Numbered from the stretch's first letter, positions 54,301 through 63,231 are shown. The stretch is DNA of 64,000 nucleotides from Xanthomarina maritima (GCF_008084905.1 NZ_VSFC01000012.1:1-64000); one strand, 5' to 3'. Numbers and translations: made by a program. The notes: generated from the sequence alone by a model not told the origin.

Positions 54301-55803
54301 CCTTATTTAAATGTAGATTATATTTTTGATGAAAACTCTACAGTAAGCTTAACAAATCAAAGTTTTATATTTAATACACTTAAATTAACAGATACCAAGT
54401 TTGATACAAAAGGTATTTTAAATGGAAGTATAAGTCATACAAATTTCTCAAAATGGAAATTAGATTTAGATGTTGAAACTTCTAATTTAGTCGTTTTAGA
54501 CACAGATGGTGTGATTGATGATGAAGAAGATGAAGTTTTGTATTATGGAACAGCTTTTATAGGTGGTTCAGCTACAATTAAAGGGCCTGCAGATGAATTG
54601 GTAATAAGCGTTATTGCTGAAACAAACCCAGGAACTACGTTTGTAATTCCGTTAAGTGATATGGAATCTTTTGGAGATAATTCTTTCATTCACTTTTTAA
54701 CACCTGAAGAAAAAGCAGCCAAACTAAAAGGAGAAAACGTAGTTGTAAAAGAAGTTAAAGGATTGGAATTAGATTTTGACTTAGATGTTACACAAGATGC
54801 CGAAATAGAAATAGTTATTGATAAAGATTCTGGAAGTACAATTAGAGGAAAAGGTGAAGGAGGATTGTTAATTGAAATAAACACTAATGGTAAATTTAGA
54901 ATGTTTGGAGATTTTGTGGTTTTCCAAGGAATTTATAATTTTAAATATGGTGGAATTGTTGAAAAGAAATTTATTGTTGAAGAAGGTAGTTTAGGATGGG
55001 ATGGTGCGCCTTATGATGCTAGAATAGATATCAAAGCAATTTATAAAACTCAAGCAAACCCTTCACCATTATTAGATAATCCAATAAATAGGAGCATTCC
55101 TGTTTATGTAGAAACTACACTTACTGGACAGTTGGAAAAACCAGATATTGATTTTAGTTTTACTTTTCCAAATTTAAGTTCAACTGTAAAGTCTGAAATT
55201 CAATATAGGCTAAATTCTAAAGAAGATAGAGATAATCAAGCATTATATTTATTAGCAACAGGATCTTTTTCTAACAGATTAAACGATGTTAATTTTACTG
55301 GGACACTTACTGAACGTCTAAATGGAATTATTAATGGAATGTTTACAAACGACAATAAAGTAAATATTGGATTAAATTATGAAGCAGGAGAAAACACTCC
55401 TGAATATCAAACTGATAACAGGTTAGGTGTTACTTTACAAACTAATATTTCCGAACGCGTTATTATTAATGGAAAAGTTGGAGTTCCTGTAGGTGGTGTT
55501 AGTGAATCTGTTGTAGCTGGAGATGTTCAAATAGATTTTCTTCTTAATGAAGAAGGAACCTTAACAGCAAAAGTGTTTAACAGAGAAAATAGTATTAGGA
55601 ATTTTGGTGAAGAAATTGGTTATACACAAGGAGTTGGTATTGCTTACAGTGTAGATTTCGATACATTTAAAGAGCTAATAAATAAAATATTTAAAGGTAA
55701 TGTAGAAACAATTGAAAAACCAAAAGAAGAAAAAGAAACAAATAAAAATGAAGATTTATTGCCATCTCATATAGGTTTCAAAGAAAAGAAAGCTAAACAA
55801 TAA
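51352..55803 (+). CDS. tamB: Translocation and assembly module TamB (very large, non-ATG start)
   Basis: A protein of about 1480 residues with an N-terminal membrane anchor, a long beta-helical AsmA-like middle region and the TamB C-terminal domain. TamB links inner and outer membrane and moves lipids or assists outer-membrane protein insertion. No ATG exists between tsaD and the hydrophobic segment. The only ATG/GTG/TTG start in frame is TTG at 51397, which begins inside the anchor (LLFIILVLLLSIPSIQTYLG) and lacks the usual basic flank. The frame stays open upstream and encodes KKFLKILSKLVAIILL, so I place the start at ATC 51352 (or ATA 51337). C-terminal motifs include LRTKFRMFGDF-like KFRMFGDFVVFQGIYNFKYGG and TATGSFSNR-like LLATGSFSNRLNDV. 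Confidence 0.75.
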   Translation: MKKFLKILSKLVAIILLLFIILVLLLSIPSIQTYLGKKVTTKLNDDFKTNINIGKVGLQFNGDVELKEILIRDYKKDTLISVLELNTSILNFRNIINSKLAFGDIDLEGLLFNLKTYKGETDTNLDIFVAKFDEDNPSDKESEFLLSSSDVTINGGTFRLIDQNKESPKILEFTNIYTNTTNLLINGSDVSTRINTLAFLDSRGLEVKNLISNFTYTPSNILLENLSIKTLNSSLKGEIKFLYKREELQDFTNKVTVDATFTESDIALNELNIFYNEFGINQRAKLSAKLDGTLNDLQVTNLNLFTSSRSEIYGDINFKNLFNVEEDNFYMRGDFHKLSSNYRDLKALLPNVLGESIPSSFDKLGNFNVVGQTEITTSTITASLAIDTQLGFIDANLDMQKINDIDNASYNGNVVFKEFNIGKFINDETLGETSLNLDVNGSGFTKENVDTHLKGDIFSITYNNYTYQNIQVSGNLMNKIFNGKLISNDNNLKLEFNGLANFSEDINTFDFVANVEYANLNALNFIKNNDISIFKGTVEMKMEGVTIDNAIGSIQFNKTYYKNENDEYFFNDFAITSTFDGKKRHVTVNSPDIIEGELSGEFLFRDIGLLFENALGSIYTNYKPHKVKLNQYIDFNFKIYNKIVEVFVPELSLGTNTYIRGRVESDEKEFKLTFKSPGIKLFDYFANNIELQLDNKNPLYNAYIEIDSVNTKYYNVSKFSLINKTLKDTLFVRTEFQGGNKNKDVYNLNFYHTINKENKSVIGFKESDVTFKGNTWTINEKRDFLNKIEFDNDLINFNIDQIVMNHKNEEIKLSGIIKDSTYKNINLNFKNVGLAKITPEIEGLELKGNVNGKLDILQQQGSYLPNSTITIDNFVVNDLALGSFNAKIVGNDNLTDFNVDIKIKDDISQSFAAYGDIHLEGEASTIDVGLKFNYFSLEILNPFLVDILEDIRGDVSGIARVTGNLNKPDINGDLKLNNSGFEIPYLNVDYIFDENSTVSLTNQSFIFNTLKLTDTKFDTKGILNGSISHTNFSKWKLDLDVETSNLVVLDTDGVIDDEEDEVLYYGTAFIGGSATIKGPADELVISVIAETNPGTTFVIPLSDMESFGDNSFIHFLTPEEKAAKLKGENVVVKEVKGLELDFDLDVTQDAEIEIVIDKDSGSTIRGKGEGGLLIEINTNGKFRMFGDFVVFQGIYNFKYGGIVEKKFIVEEGSLGWDGAPYDARIDIKAIYKTQANPSPLLDNPINRSIPVYVETTLTGQLEKPDIDFSFTFPNLSSTVKSEIQYRLNSKEDRDNQALYLLATGSFSNRLNDVNFTGTLTERLNGIINGMFTNDNKVNIGLNYEAGENTPEYQTDNRLGVTLQTNISERVIINGKVGVPVGGVSESVVAGDVQIDFLLNEEGTLTAKVFNRENSIRNFGEEIGYTQGVGIAYSVDFDTFKELINKIFKGNVETIEKPKEEKETNKNEDLLPSHIGFKEKKAKQ

Positions 55804-55895
55804 AAAGTGTCTTGTGTTATTTAACATTAGCATGATATTAATCATAGATATTAATACGTATAATTTAGTAAGTTTACTTAGTGTAAAATATTTTA

Positions 55896-56882
55896 ATGAA
55901 TAAAAAAATAAATAAAATAGGAGTTATGACTTCTGGAGGTGATGCTCCTGGAATGAATGCTGCCATTCGATCTGTTGTTAGAACTTGCGCTTATCATAAT
56001 ATTGAGTGTGTAGGTATTTATAGAGGTTATGAAGGGATGATGGAAGGTGATTTTAAAACACTTACGGCTAGATCTGTTAATCACATAATCCATACAGGAG
56101 GAACTGTTTTAAAATCGGCTCGATCAGAAGAGTTTCGAACAATAGAAGGTAGAAAGAAAGCACATTCATATTTAATAAAAGAAAATATTGATGCATTAGT
56201 CTTAATTGGAGGTGATGGAACATTCACTGGAGGATTAATTTTTAACGAAGAATTTAATTTTCCAGTTATGGGAATTCCAGGAACTATTGATAATGATATT
56301 TTTGGAACTAATTTCACAATTGGATACGATACTGCTATAAATACTGTTGTTGAAGCAATTGATAAAATTCGAGATACTGCAAGCTCTCATAAGCGCTTAT
56401 TTTTTGTAGAAGTTATGGGTAGAGATGTTGGTCATATTGCTTTAAACGCTGGAGTTGGTGCAGGAGCAGAAGAAATCTTAATTCCTGAAGAAGATTTAGG
56501 ATTAGATAGACTTGTCGAATCTTTGAAGCGAAGTAAAGCATCAGGAAAATCTTCAAGCATAGTTGTAGTTGCCGAAGGAGATAAAATTGGTAAAAATGTA
56601 TTTGAGCTTAAAGATTATATAGATGAAAATATGCCTGAATACGATGTTCGTGTTACTGTTTTAGGACATATTCAACGTGGTGGTTCTCCAACATGTTTCG
56701 ATAGAGTTTTGGCAAGTAGAATGGGAGTTAAGGCAGTTGAATCTTTGCTTGATGGAAAATCCAATTACATGGTTGGAATATTAGATAATAAAATAGAATT
56801 AACAGCTTTAGAAAAGGCTGTTAAAGGAAAAACAGAAATAAATTTAGAATTATTACGAGTGTCAGATATTATGACCACTTAG
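55896..56882 (+). CDS. pfkA: ATP-dependent 6-phosphofructokinase
   Basis: A 328-residue glycolytic kinase that phosphorylates fructose 6-phosphate. The ATP site has [10 protein letters not shown] (12-21), and GGDGT is at 105-109 with Gly108 at the position that separates ATP-dependent from PPi-dependent enzymes. The catalytic TIDND is at 130-134 and [10 protein letters not shown] at about 248-257 binds substrate. The 320-residue length and motifs match bacterial PfkA. It leads a three- to four-gene unit with gapA. Confidence 0.95.
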   Translation: MNKKINKIGVMTSGGDAPGMNAAIRSVVRTCAYHNIECVGIYRGYEGMMEGDFKTLTARSVNHIIHTGGTVLKSARSEEFRTIEGRKKAHSYLIKENIDALVLIGGDGTFTGGLIFNEEFNFPVMGIPGTIDNDIFGTNFTIGYDTAINTVVEAIDKIRDTASSHKRLFFVEVMGRDVGHIALNAGVGAGAEEILIPEEDLGLDRLVESLKRSKASGKSSSIVVVAEGDKIGKNVFELKDYIDENMPEYDVRVTVLGHIQRGGSPTCFDRVLASRMGVKAVESLLDGKSNYMVGILDNKIELTALEKAVKGKTEINLELLRVSDIMTT

Positions 56883-56931
56883 TAAAAAGCTTAAAAACAG
56901 AAAATTAATAATTAGAAAATATATAAATAAA

Positions 56932-57936
56932 ATGTCAATTTTAAAATTAGGAATAAACGGCTTTGGAAGAATAGGAAGATTAGTTTTTAGAGAAGCAATA
57001 AAACAAAATATAGAAATTGTTGGTATTAACGATTTGTTAGAGGTTGATCATCTAGCTTATTTGTTAAAATACGATTCAGTTCATGGCAGATTTGAAGGAA
57101 CTATAGCCATTGAAAATGGAGATCTTGTTGTAAATGGAAAATCAATTAGAATAACTGCTGAAAAAGACCCAAGAAAATTAAAATGGGATGAGATTCAAAC
57201 AGATGTAGTAGCAGACTGTACAGGTATTTTTAAAACTATGGAAACTGCAAATTATCATATAGAAGCTGGAGCAAAAAAAGTAATTATTTCAGCTCCTAGT
57301 AAAGATATTCCTATGTTTGTTATGGGTGTGAATCATAAGGATATTAAAGCCTCAAATAAAATTATTTCTAATGCGTCTTGTACAACTAATTGCTTGGCTC
57401 CAATGGCAAAAGTTATGGACGATAATTTTGGTATTGAAGAAGCATTAATGACAACTATTCACGCTACAACAGCTACACAATTAACAGTAGATGGTCCTTC
57501 TAGAAAAGACTTTAGATCAGGTAGAAGTGCATTATTAAATATAATTCCTGCTTCAACTGGAGCAGCAAATGCAGTAGGAAAAGTAATTCCTAAATTAGAT
57601 GGAAAATTAACTGGAATGGCCTTTAGAGTTCCAACAGCTGATGTTTCTGTAGTTGACTTAACTGTTAGAACACAAAAGGAAACTTCATTAGAAGAAATAA
57701 AAAATGCTTTTAAGAGAGCTTCAGAATATGAAATGAAAGATATTTTAGGCTATACAGAAGAAAAAGTAGTGTCTCAAGATTTTGTTAGCGAAACAAGAAT
57801 ATGTGTTTTTGATGCAGATGCCTGTATAGAATTGAATTCCAGATTTTTTAAAATAGTTGGGTGGTATGATAATGAATATGCTTATTCTGTAAAATTACTG
57901 GAATTAGCAGAGCTTATGCATTCATTAAAAAATTAA
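56932..57936 (+). CDS. gapA: Type I glyceraldehyde-3-phosphate dehydrogenase
   Basis: A 334-residue GAPDH. NAD-binding [10 protein letters not shown] (8-17) opens the protein. The catalytic Cys150 is in [12 protein letters not shown] and His177 is in TIHATTATQ. The next blocks are [15 protein letters not shown] and the C-terminal [11 protein letters not shown]. Asp/Ala choices near residue 34 (NDL) fit NAD use in glycolysis. The gene lies 49 bases after pfkA and 10 bases before the BadF-like gene, so the three are probably one operon. Confidence 0.97.
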   Translation: MSILKLGINGFGRIGRLVFREAIKQNIEIVGINDLLEVDHLAYLLKYDSVHGRFEGTIAIENGDLVVNGKSIRITAEKDPRKLKWDEIQTDVVADCTGIFKTMETANYHIEAGAKKVIISAPSKDIPMFVMGVNHKDIKASNKIISNASCTTNCLAPMAKVMDDNFGIEEALMTTIHATTATQLTVDGPSRKDFRSGRSALLNIIPASTGAANAVGKVIPKLDGKLTGMAFRVPTADVSVVDLTVRTQKETSLEEIKNAFKRASEYEMKDILGYTEEKVVSQDFVSETRICVFDADACIELNSRFFKIVGWYDNEYAYSVKLLELAELMHSLKN

Positions 57937-57946
57937 TAATAAATTC

Positions 57947-58819
57947 ATGATATTAATTGTTGACAGTGGTTCTACAAAAAGCGATTGGATTTCTGTGGAT
58001 ATCCAATCTCATCAACAAACAAAAAAAATGCACACAAAAGGTTTAAATCCTGCCATTTTAACTAAAGAAAATCTTTTTAAGATTATTCAAGATAATACAG
58101 AATTAATGGCTTTAAAATCTCAAGTATCTCATGTTTTTTTTTATGGAGCAGGTTGTGGCACTGAAAAACCTAGACTCTTATTAAATAAAGTTTTGCAATC
58201 TATTTTCAAAAAGGCTCAAGTTGAAGTTAAAGAAGATACGTTTGCAGCAGTAAGGGCAACAATAAATCATGAAAAAGAAGCTGCAGTTGTTTGTATCTTA
58301 GGTACAGGTTCTAATTGTAGCTATTTTGATGGTAAAAATCTATTTCAACGTGTTGCATCTTTAGGATATACCATAATGGACGATGCTGCTGGAAATTATT
58401 ATGGCAAACAATTAATTCGTGATTATTATTTTAATCACATGCCAGAAAATCTAAAATCTTCTTTTGCTCAAAAATATAATGTTGAAGCAGACGATATTAA
58501 ATTTAATTTGTATAAACAACCAAATCCAAATGCTTATTTAGCCTCGTTTGCAGAGTTTATGTTTCAAAATAAAGATTCAGAATATATTAAGCTCCTTATA
58601 TTAAAAGGACTTCGAGAATTTTCAAAAAACATGATTTTGCAATTTTCTGAAGAAATAAAAACAGTTCCAGTTCACTTTGCTGGCTCTATTGCTCATTATT
58701 CAAAAGATGAAATTTTAGAAGTAGCAAAAGAGTTTCATTTTAAAGTAGGAAATGTAGTTAGACGTCCTATTGATAGGCTAGTTTCATACCATTTAAATCA
58801 ATTAAGTTCATGGAAATAG
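57947..58819 (+). CDS. BadF/BadG-type ATPase, N-acetylglucosamine kinase-like
   Basis: A 290-residue ASKHA-fold kinase-type protein. The phosphate 1 loop is VDSGSTKSDW with Asp6 and Gly8, GTGSNCSYF near 123-131 is the phosphate 2 loop, and AGSIAHY near 243-249 is the adenosine loop. The closest described group is N-acetylglucosamine kinase/BadF-BcrD ATPase. In Bacteroidetes this gene commonly follows gapA or pfkA, so a glucosamine- or glucose-type sugar kinase feeding glycolysis is likely but unproven. Its last 10 bases overlap the mgsA start. Confidence 0.85.
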   Translation: MILIVDSGSTKSDWISVDIQSHQQTKKMHTKGLNPAILTKENLFKIIQDNTELMALKSQVSHVFFYGAGCGTEKPRLLLNKVLQSIFKKAQVEVKEDTFAAVRATINHEKEAAVVCILGTGSNCSYFDGKNLFQRVASLGYTIMDDAAGNYYGKQLIRDYYFNHMPENLKSSFAQKYNVEADDIKFNLYKQPNPNAYLASFAEFMFQNKDSEYIKLLILKGLREFSKNMILQFSEEIKTVPVHFAGSIAHYSKDEILEVAKEFHFKVGNVVRRPIDRLVSYHLNQLSSWK

Positions 58820-59172
58820 CAATTATTGCGCACGATGGAAAGAAAGTTGAAATGGTTCAGTTTCTAAACGAACATAAAGAGGTGCTTCTTCAAAAAAACA
58901 TGTCTTTAGTATCTACTGGAACTACTGGAAAAAAAGTTAAAAAAGCTGGATTTGAAGTGTTAAGATTACTTTCAGGACCTTTAGGTGGTGATGCACAAAT
59001 TGCTGCTCGTGTAGCTGAGGGTAAATGTAATATGGTTTTATTTTTTAGAGATCCATTAGAAAAACATCCTCACGAGCCAGACGTGTTAATTCTTATGCGT
59101 TTATGCGATGTTCACGATGTGCCCTTGGCAACCAATCCTGCAACTGCTGAACTATTGGTAAACGGATTGTAA
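58810..59172 (+). CDS. mgsA: Methylglyoxal synthase
   Basis: A 120-residue enzyme that converts dihydroxyacetone phosphate to methylglyoxal and phosphate, a bypass of lower glycolysis. The catalytic Asp61 is in SGPLGGDAQI. Asp81, His88 and Asp91 in DPLEKHPHEPD keep the same spacing as Asp91, His98 and Asp101 of E. coli, and STGTTGKK binds phosphate. It is shorter than E. coli MgsA (152) because both ends are trimmed, as in many Bacteroidetes. The start overlaps the previous gene by 10 bases, so it is translationally coupled to it. Confidence 0.93.
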   Translation: MEIAIIAHDGKKVEMVQFLNEHKEVLLQKNMSLVSTGTTGKKVKKAGFEVLRLLSGPLGGDAQIAARVAEGKCNMVLFFRDPLEKHPHEPDVLILMRLCDVHDVPLATNPATAELLVNGL

Positions 59173-59470
59173 TTAGTTACTTAAACATATATGTGATTTT
59201 AATTAAGTATTATAGGTGCCGTTATGATGTTTAACACTTTTTTGTAAGAAAATTTTACTTGCTTTTATGTCTATTCTTTTTTTTTTTTTTAAATTTGGTT
59301 ATAATTTGGTAGCTAATAAATATTTTTAGTTTAAATAATTGATTTGTAGTCCTATAGTCATTGTTTGTCTTTTATAAATAAGTGTTTAAAAAATTTATTT
59401 TTGGACTATATGTTTTATTTAGCCACCTTTTTAATTAATCAATATCAATTTTAACTTAATAATTTTAACC
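59173..59470. other. Intergenic region before the sulfatase
   Basis: 298 AT-rich bases. It holds an uninterrupted run of 14 Ts at about 59277-59290, which is a likely sequencing or slippage hot spot and may act as a termination zone for mgsA. No clear TAnnTTTG promoter, hairpin or ORF is seen. It marks the boundary between the glycolysis operon and the accessory sulfatase region. Confidence 0.4.
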
Positions 59471-61093
59471 ATGAAAAACACAAAAATGTTATCATTAATG
59501 ATGATAGGTATATTTTGCCTATCATTTTCTCTGACATTTGCTCAGAAAAACAGCAAAAGACCAGCAAAACCAAATATCATCATGATTGTTTCAGATGATA
59601 CAGGTTGGGGAGATTTAGGAGTATATGGAGGAGGTGTAGGTAGAGGAATGCCTACTCCAAATTTAGACAAAGTAGCAAAAGAAGGTATGCAATTTTGGTC
59701 ATTTTATGGGCAACCAAGTTGTACGCCAGGTAGAGCTGCAATGCAAACTGGTAGGATTCCAAACCGTTCTGGTATGACTACAGTTGCCTTTCAAGGACAA
59801 GGTGGTGGACTACCGGCAGCAGAATGGACACTAGCTTCAGTATTAAAAAAAGCAGATTATAACACGTATTTCTCTGGAAAATGGCATTTAGGTGAAGATG
59901 ATTATGCTATGCCAATAGCACAAGGATATGATATTATGCAAAATGTGGTTTTATATCACTTAAATGCATATACTTATGCGTTCCCTTCTTGGAACCCAGA
60001 AATGTCTCCAGAAATGGCAGCATTTTTCCAAAAAGTAACTAAAGGAATTTTAGAAGGAGAAGCTGGTAAGCCAGTTAGAGAAATTTCTAAAGTAACTACA
60101 GAGAACCTTCCAGAATTAGATATGATGATGACGGAAAATGTTTTAAAGCAAATGGATGTGTATGCGAAAGATAGTAAGCCATTTTTTATGAGCATCAACT
60201 TTGCTAAAAACCATCAACCTAACATACCTTCTAAGCAATTTAAAGGAAAATCACCAGCTAAAAGCAAATATGCAGATGCAGTAATGGAAATGGATTACAA
60301 CGTTGGTCGTATTATGGACAAAATTAAGGCTCTAGGCATTAGCGAGAATACAATTGTAGTTTATACAGTTGATAATGGAGCTTGGCAAGATGTATATCCA
60401 GATGCTGGTTACACACCATTTAGAGGGTCTAAAGGTACAGATAGAGAAGGTGGAAGCCTTGTTCCAGCATTAGCATGGTGGCCAGGACAAATTAAAGCAG
60501 GCTCTGATAATCATGATATTGTTGGTGGATTAGACTTTATGGCAACCTTTGCATCTTTAGCAGGAGTAGAATTACCAACTAAAGATAGAGAAGGAGTTCC
60601 TATGGTTTTTGATAGTTATGATATGTCTAACATCTTATTTGATGAAGGGAAACCATTACGTAGAAAATGGTTTTACTTTACAGAGTCTGAATTATCTCCT
60701 GGAGCTGTAAGAGTTGATAGATGGAAAGCTGTTTTCAATACACGTGGAGACAATGGTGCTTTAGCAGGAAGTAATATGCCAGGACAAGAATTAGGTTGGA
60801 GAGGAGATCAAACCTATGTTGCAACTGTACCAGCTATTTATGATTTATGGGCAGATCCTCAAGAACGCTACGATTTATTTATGAATAGTTTTACAGAAAA
60901 AACATGGACATTACCAATCTTCAATAAAGCGACACAAGACTTAATAGAATCGTATGTTAAGTATCCACCACGTCCACTACAAAGTGAAGTATTTACGGGT
61001 CCATTAGAAATTAAACAATTTAGAAATATGGAAAAAGCTAAATTGCTGCTAAAAGAAAAAGGTATTGTAATACCTAAATTGGAAGGAGAATAA
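59471..61093 (+). CDS. Exported arylsulfatase-type sulfatase
   Basis: A 540-residue exported sulfatase with a signal peptide ending near LTFAQ. The metal-binding start PNIIMIVSDDTGWGDLG (Asp pair) is intact. The formylglycine motif is SCTPGRAAMQTGR with Cys84, which fits the CxPxR core but has Gly where many sulfatases have Ser or Ala. Later motifs GKWHLG, VYTVDNGAW and WWPGQI are family-typical. It removes sulfate from a polysaccharide or steroid ester; substrate unknown. Activation needs a formylglycine-generating enzyme that is not in this window. It is first in a run of three accessory genes. Confidence 0.9.
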   Translation: MKNTKMLSLMMIGIFCLSFSLTFAQKNSKRPAKPNIIMIVSDDTGWGDLGVYGGGVGRGMPTPNLDKVAKEGMQFWSFYGQPSCTPGRAAMQTGRIPNRSGMTTVAFQGQGGGLPAAEWTLASVLKKADYNTYFSGKWHLGEDDYAMPIAQGYDIMQNVVLYHLNAYTYAFPSWNPEMSPEMAAFFQKVTKGILEGEAGKPVREISKVTTENLPELDMMMTENVLKQMDVYAKDSKPFFMSINFAKNHQPNIPSKQFKGKSPAKSKYADAVMEMDYNVGRIMDKIKALGISENTIVVYTVDNGAWQDVYPDAGYTPFRGSKGTDREGGSLVPALAWWPGQIKAGSDNHDIVGGLDFMATFASLAGVELPTKDREGVPMVFDSYDMSNILFDEGKPLRRKWFYFTESELSPGAVRVDRWKAVFNTRGDNGALAGSNMPGQELGWRGDQTYVATVPAIYDLWADPQERYDLFMNSFTEKTWTLPIFNKATQDLIESYVKYPPRPLQSEVFTGPLEIKQFRNMEKAKLLLKEKGIVIPKLEGE

Positions 61094-61109
61094 ACTTTGT
61101 ATATGTAAT

Positions 61110-61140
61110 AACAAAAGGGTGCATTTTGCACCCTTTTGTT
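61110..61140 (+). terminator. Intrinsic terminator after the sulfatase
   Basis: A 14-bp stem (AACAAAAGGGTGCA at 61110-61123 with TGCACCCTTTTGTT at 61127-61140) and a 3-base loop. Confidence 0.85.
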
Positions 61141-61158
61141 TCTTAAAAAACGAAATCG

Positions 61159-62226
61159 ATGAAAAAATTTAACAAATCAATTTATTACTTTTTTGTTCTT
61201 ACTTTCATACTCGCTTTTATCTCTTGTAAAGAACAAACAAATGCAAAAGAGCCTGTGGTTGCAAAAACAGAGCAGCCAACAGAAAACAAAGACCCTTTAC
61301 CATCTTGGAATGATGGAGCAACAAAACATGCTATCGTTAGTTTTGTAAATGCGGTTACAGATAAAAATAGTGCTGACTTTGTAAAACCTGCTGACAGGAT
61401 TGCAACTTTTGATAATGACGGAACCTTATGGTCTGAACAACCTATGTATTTTCAGTTGTTTTTTGCAATGGATAGAGTAAAAACATTAGCACCAGAACAC
61501 CCTGAATGGAAAACCAAACAACCATTTAAAGCGGTGTTAGACAATGATATGAAAGCCTTAATGGCATCGGGTAAAAAAGGATTACTTGAAATTGTAGCAG
61601 AAACTCACTCAGGCATGTCTACTACAGATTTTGAAACTATTGTCCTTAATTGGGTTGCTAAAGCAAAGCACCCAGACCCAAGATTTAAAGACAGACTTTA
61701 TACACAAATGATTTTTCAACCCATGTTAGAGTTATTGGATTATTTAAGAGCTAATGAATTTGATGTCTTTATTGTTTCTGGTGGTGGTATTGAATTTATG
61801 CGTCCTTGGACCGAAAATGTTTATGGAGTACCATCTCAAAACGTGGTAGGAAGTAGTTTTAAAGTTACTTACGAATATAATGATGGGAAACCAACTTTAA
61901 TGAGGTTGCCTAAATTTGATTTTATTGACGACAAAGATGGAAAACCTGTTGGTATCAATTCACATATTGGTAAAAAACCAATTCTTGCTTTTGGAAACTC
62001 AACAGGAGATCAGCAAATGTTAGAATGGAGCCAAAGTAAAGGGACAAAAACGTTCCAAGGATTGGTACACCATACAGATGCAGATAGAGAATGGGCTTAC
62101 GGTCCAGACTCTCATATTGGAACCTTTTCTGATGAATTAATGAAAAAAGCAGATTCAAGTGGTTGGCATGTGGTGAACATGAAAACAGACTGGAAAGTTG
62201 TTTACCCTTTTGAGTTAACTAAATAA
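61159..62226 (+). CDS. HAD-fold phosphatase-like lipoprotein
   Basis: A 355-residue lipoprotein: MKKFNKSIYYFFVLTFILAFISC with Cys23 in the lipobox. The HAD core has motif I ATFDNDGTLW (Asp85 and Asp87), motif II FIVSGGGIEFM and motif III/IV in PILAFGNSTGDQQML. It resembles the phosphoserine-phosphatase-like HAD-IB proteins seen beside sulfatases. The C-terminus reads WHVVNMKTDWKVVYPFELTK. Periplasmic or outer-membrane location is likely. It lies between two terminators and follows the sulfatase on the same strand. A short DNA segment near 63450 looks like a decayed copy of its C-terminus. Confidence 0.85.
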   Translation: MKKFNKSIYYFFVLTFILAFISCKEQTNAKEPVVAKTEQPTENKDPLPSWNDGATKHAIVSFVNAVTDKNSADFVKPADRIATFDNDGTLWSEQPMYFQLFFAMDRVKTLAPEHPEWKTKQPFKAVLDNDMKALMASGKKGLLEIVAETHSGMSTTDFETIVLNWVAKAKHPDPRFKDRLYTQMIFQPMLELLDYLRANEFDVFIVSGGGIEFMRPWTENVYGVPSQNVVGSSFKVTYEYNDGKPTLMRLPKFDFIDDKDGKPVGINSHIGKKPILAFGNSTGDQQMLEWSQSKGTKTFQGLVHHTDADREWAYGPDSHIGTFSDELMKKADSSGWHVVNMKTDWKVVYPFELTK

Positions 62227-62248
62227 AAAACAAATACTTAATATGATT

Positions 62249-62279
62249 AAGGTTTAGCTTTATTAAAAAGCTAAACCTT
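62249..62279 (+). terminator. Intrinsic terminator after the HAD lipoprotein
   Basis: A 12-bp stem (AAGGTTTAGCTT at 62249-62260 with AAGCTAAACCTT at 62268-62279) and a 7-base loop, followed by a long T-run. Confidence 0.85.
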
Positions 62280-62288
62280 TTTTTTGTT

Positions 62289-62414
62289 TAAAATGGATTA
62301 AAAATAACTGATATTTAATTTTTAATATTATTAATTATTATTTGTAGTAATAATACACAAAATTATAATAAATTTAAACATACAAAAATATATTTAATGC
62401 TTTAATCCATTTTA
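62289..62414. repeat. Inverted repeat pair of 14 bases
   Basis: TAAAATGGATTAAA at 62289-62302 and its exact reverse complement TTTAATCCATTTTA at 62401-62414 flank about 98 AT-rich bases. It is too far apart for a simple terminator hairpin and has no transposase. A short palindrome GCCAGGCTGGC follows at 62435-62445. Confidence 0.4.
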
Positions 62415-62520
62415 TTTATGAGAAAAGTCTGTTAGCCAGGCTGGCAATAGTATAGAAAACGCAACGCTACAGGTAAAAAAATAATTTTGATAAAAAGCAT
62501 AAATTTGAAAATAAACTAAA

Positions 62521-63189
62521 ATGAAATCAATGAAAATAAAACCATTCATACTTCGAATCCTTTTGTTCAGTATTGGAATCCTTATCATACTGGCATGCAA
62601 AGAAGAGACTCAAGCACAAACTAATGGAATAGCCCATTTCGAGGCTGGACTTAAGGCTGTAGATGCTGACAACATGCCACAGGCGTTTCAGGAATTTTTA
62701 GAGGCAGCTAAAGAGGGACATATCGATTCCCAGTTCAATGTTGCACTCATGTATGAGCAGGGTCTTGGAGTTAGTAAAAATGAAAGCGAAGCGCTTTTTT
62801 GGTATGAAAGTTCTGCTTCTCGAGGAAATTCAGGTGCACAATTTAATCTTGGTGTGCTCTATGAAAATGGGATTGGCACTACCATTAATTTCGCAAAAGC
62901 AAATGAGTGGTATCGTAAGGCTTCAGAACAAGGGGATGGGTTGGCTATTGGCAATCTTGGAATGTTGTATATACGAGGCCAAGGTGTACAAGAGAACAAG
63001 GTTGCTGGTATAGCACTTCTCCTAACATCTGCTGCTATGGATACTTCTCCTGAAAACCATGCAAGGAATAATATTACAGCGACTCGTGGTTTAACTACAG
63101 CGATGATTACTGAAGCCCAAGTTCTTTCAGACGAAATGAATCGTGCTAATAACGTCTTGGTACCACTTGATAACTATTTAAATAAATGA
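62521..63189 (+). CDS. Sel1-repeat lipoprotein
   Basis: A 222-residue lipoprotein: MKSMKIKPFILRILLFSIGILIILAC with Cys26 in the lipobox. About four Sel1-like helical repeats follow (FQEFLEAAKEGHIDSQFNVALMYEQGLGV, then SEALFWYESSASRGNSGAQFNLGVLYENGIG, FAKANEWYRKASEQGDGLAIGNLGMLYIRGQGV, then a degenerate one to the C-terminus). Sel1 repeats are protein-binding scaffolds. Codons such as GGG, CTC and CAG and a more GC-rich look than the rest of the window hint at foreign origin (inference). It sits 3' of the sulfatase and HAD lipoprotein. Confidence 0.85.
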   Translation: MKSMKIKPFILRILLFSIGILIILACKEETQAQTNGIAHFEAGLKAVDADNMPQAFQEFLEAAKEGHIDSQFNVALMYEQGLGVSKNESEALFWYESSASRGNSGAQFNLGVLYENGIGTTINFAKANEWYRKASEQGDGLAIGNLGMLYIRGQGVQENKVAGIALLLTSAAMDTSPENHARNNITATRGLTTAMITEAQVLSDEMNRANNVLVPLDNYLNK

Positions 63190-63231
63190 GAGAAAAGTAC
63201 TTATAAGAATTTATATTACCATTGTTCTTTA

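Noticed and set aside
51397-55803. TTG at 51397 as the tamB start
   Set aside because: It falls inside the hydrophobic anchor and drops its basic flank; the frame stays open upstream with an ideal anchor sequence. It is kept only as the fallback.
59277-59290. The 14-T run as a programmed slippage site
   Set aside because: It lies in non-coding DNA, so there is no frame for it to shift. It is recorded only as a possible sequencing-error or termination spot.
62738-63013. A 91-codon plus-strand frame inside the Sel1 gene
   Set aside because: Alternate frame of the Sel1-repeat lipoprotein, whose own frame has a lipobox and clear repeats.
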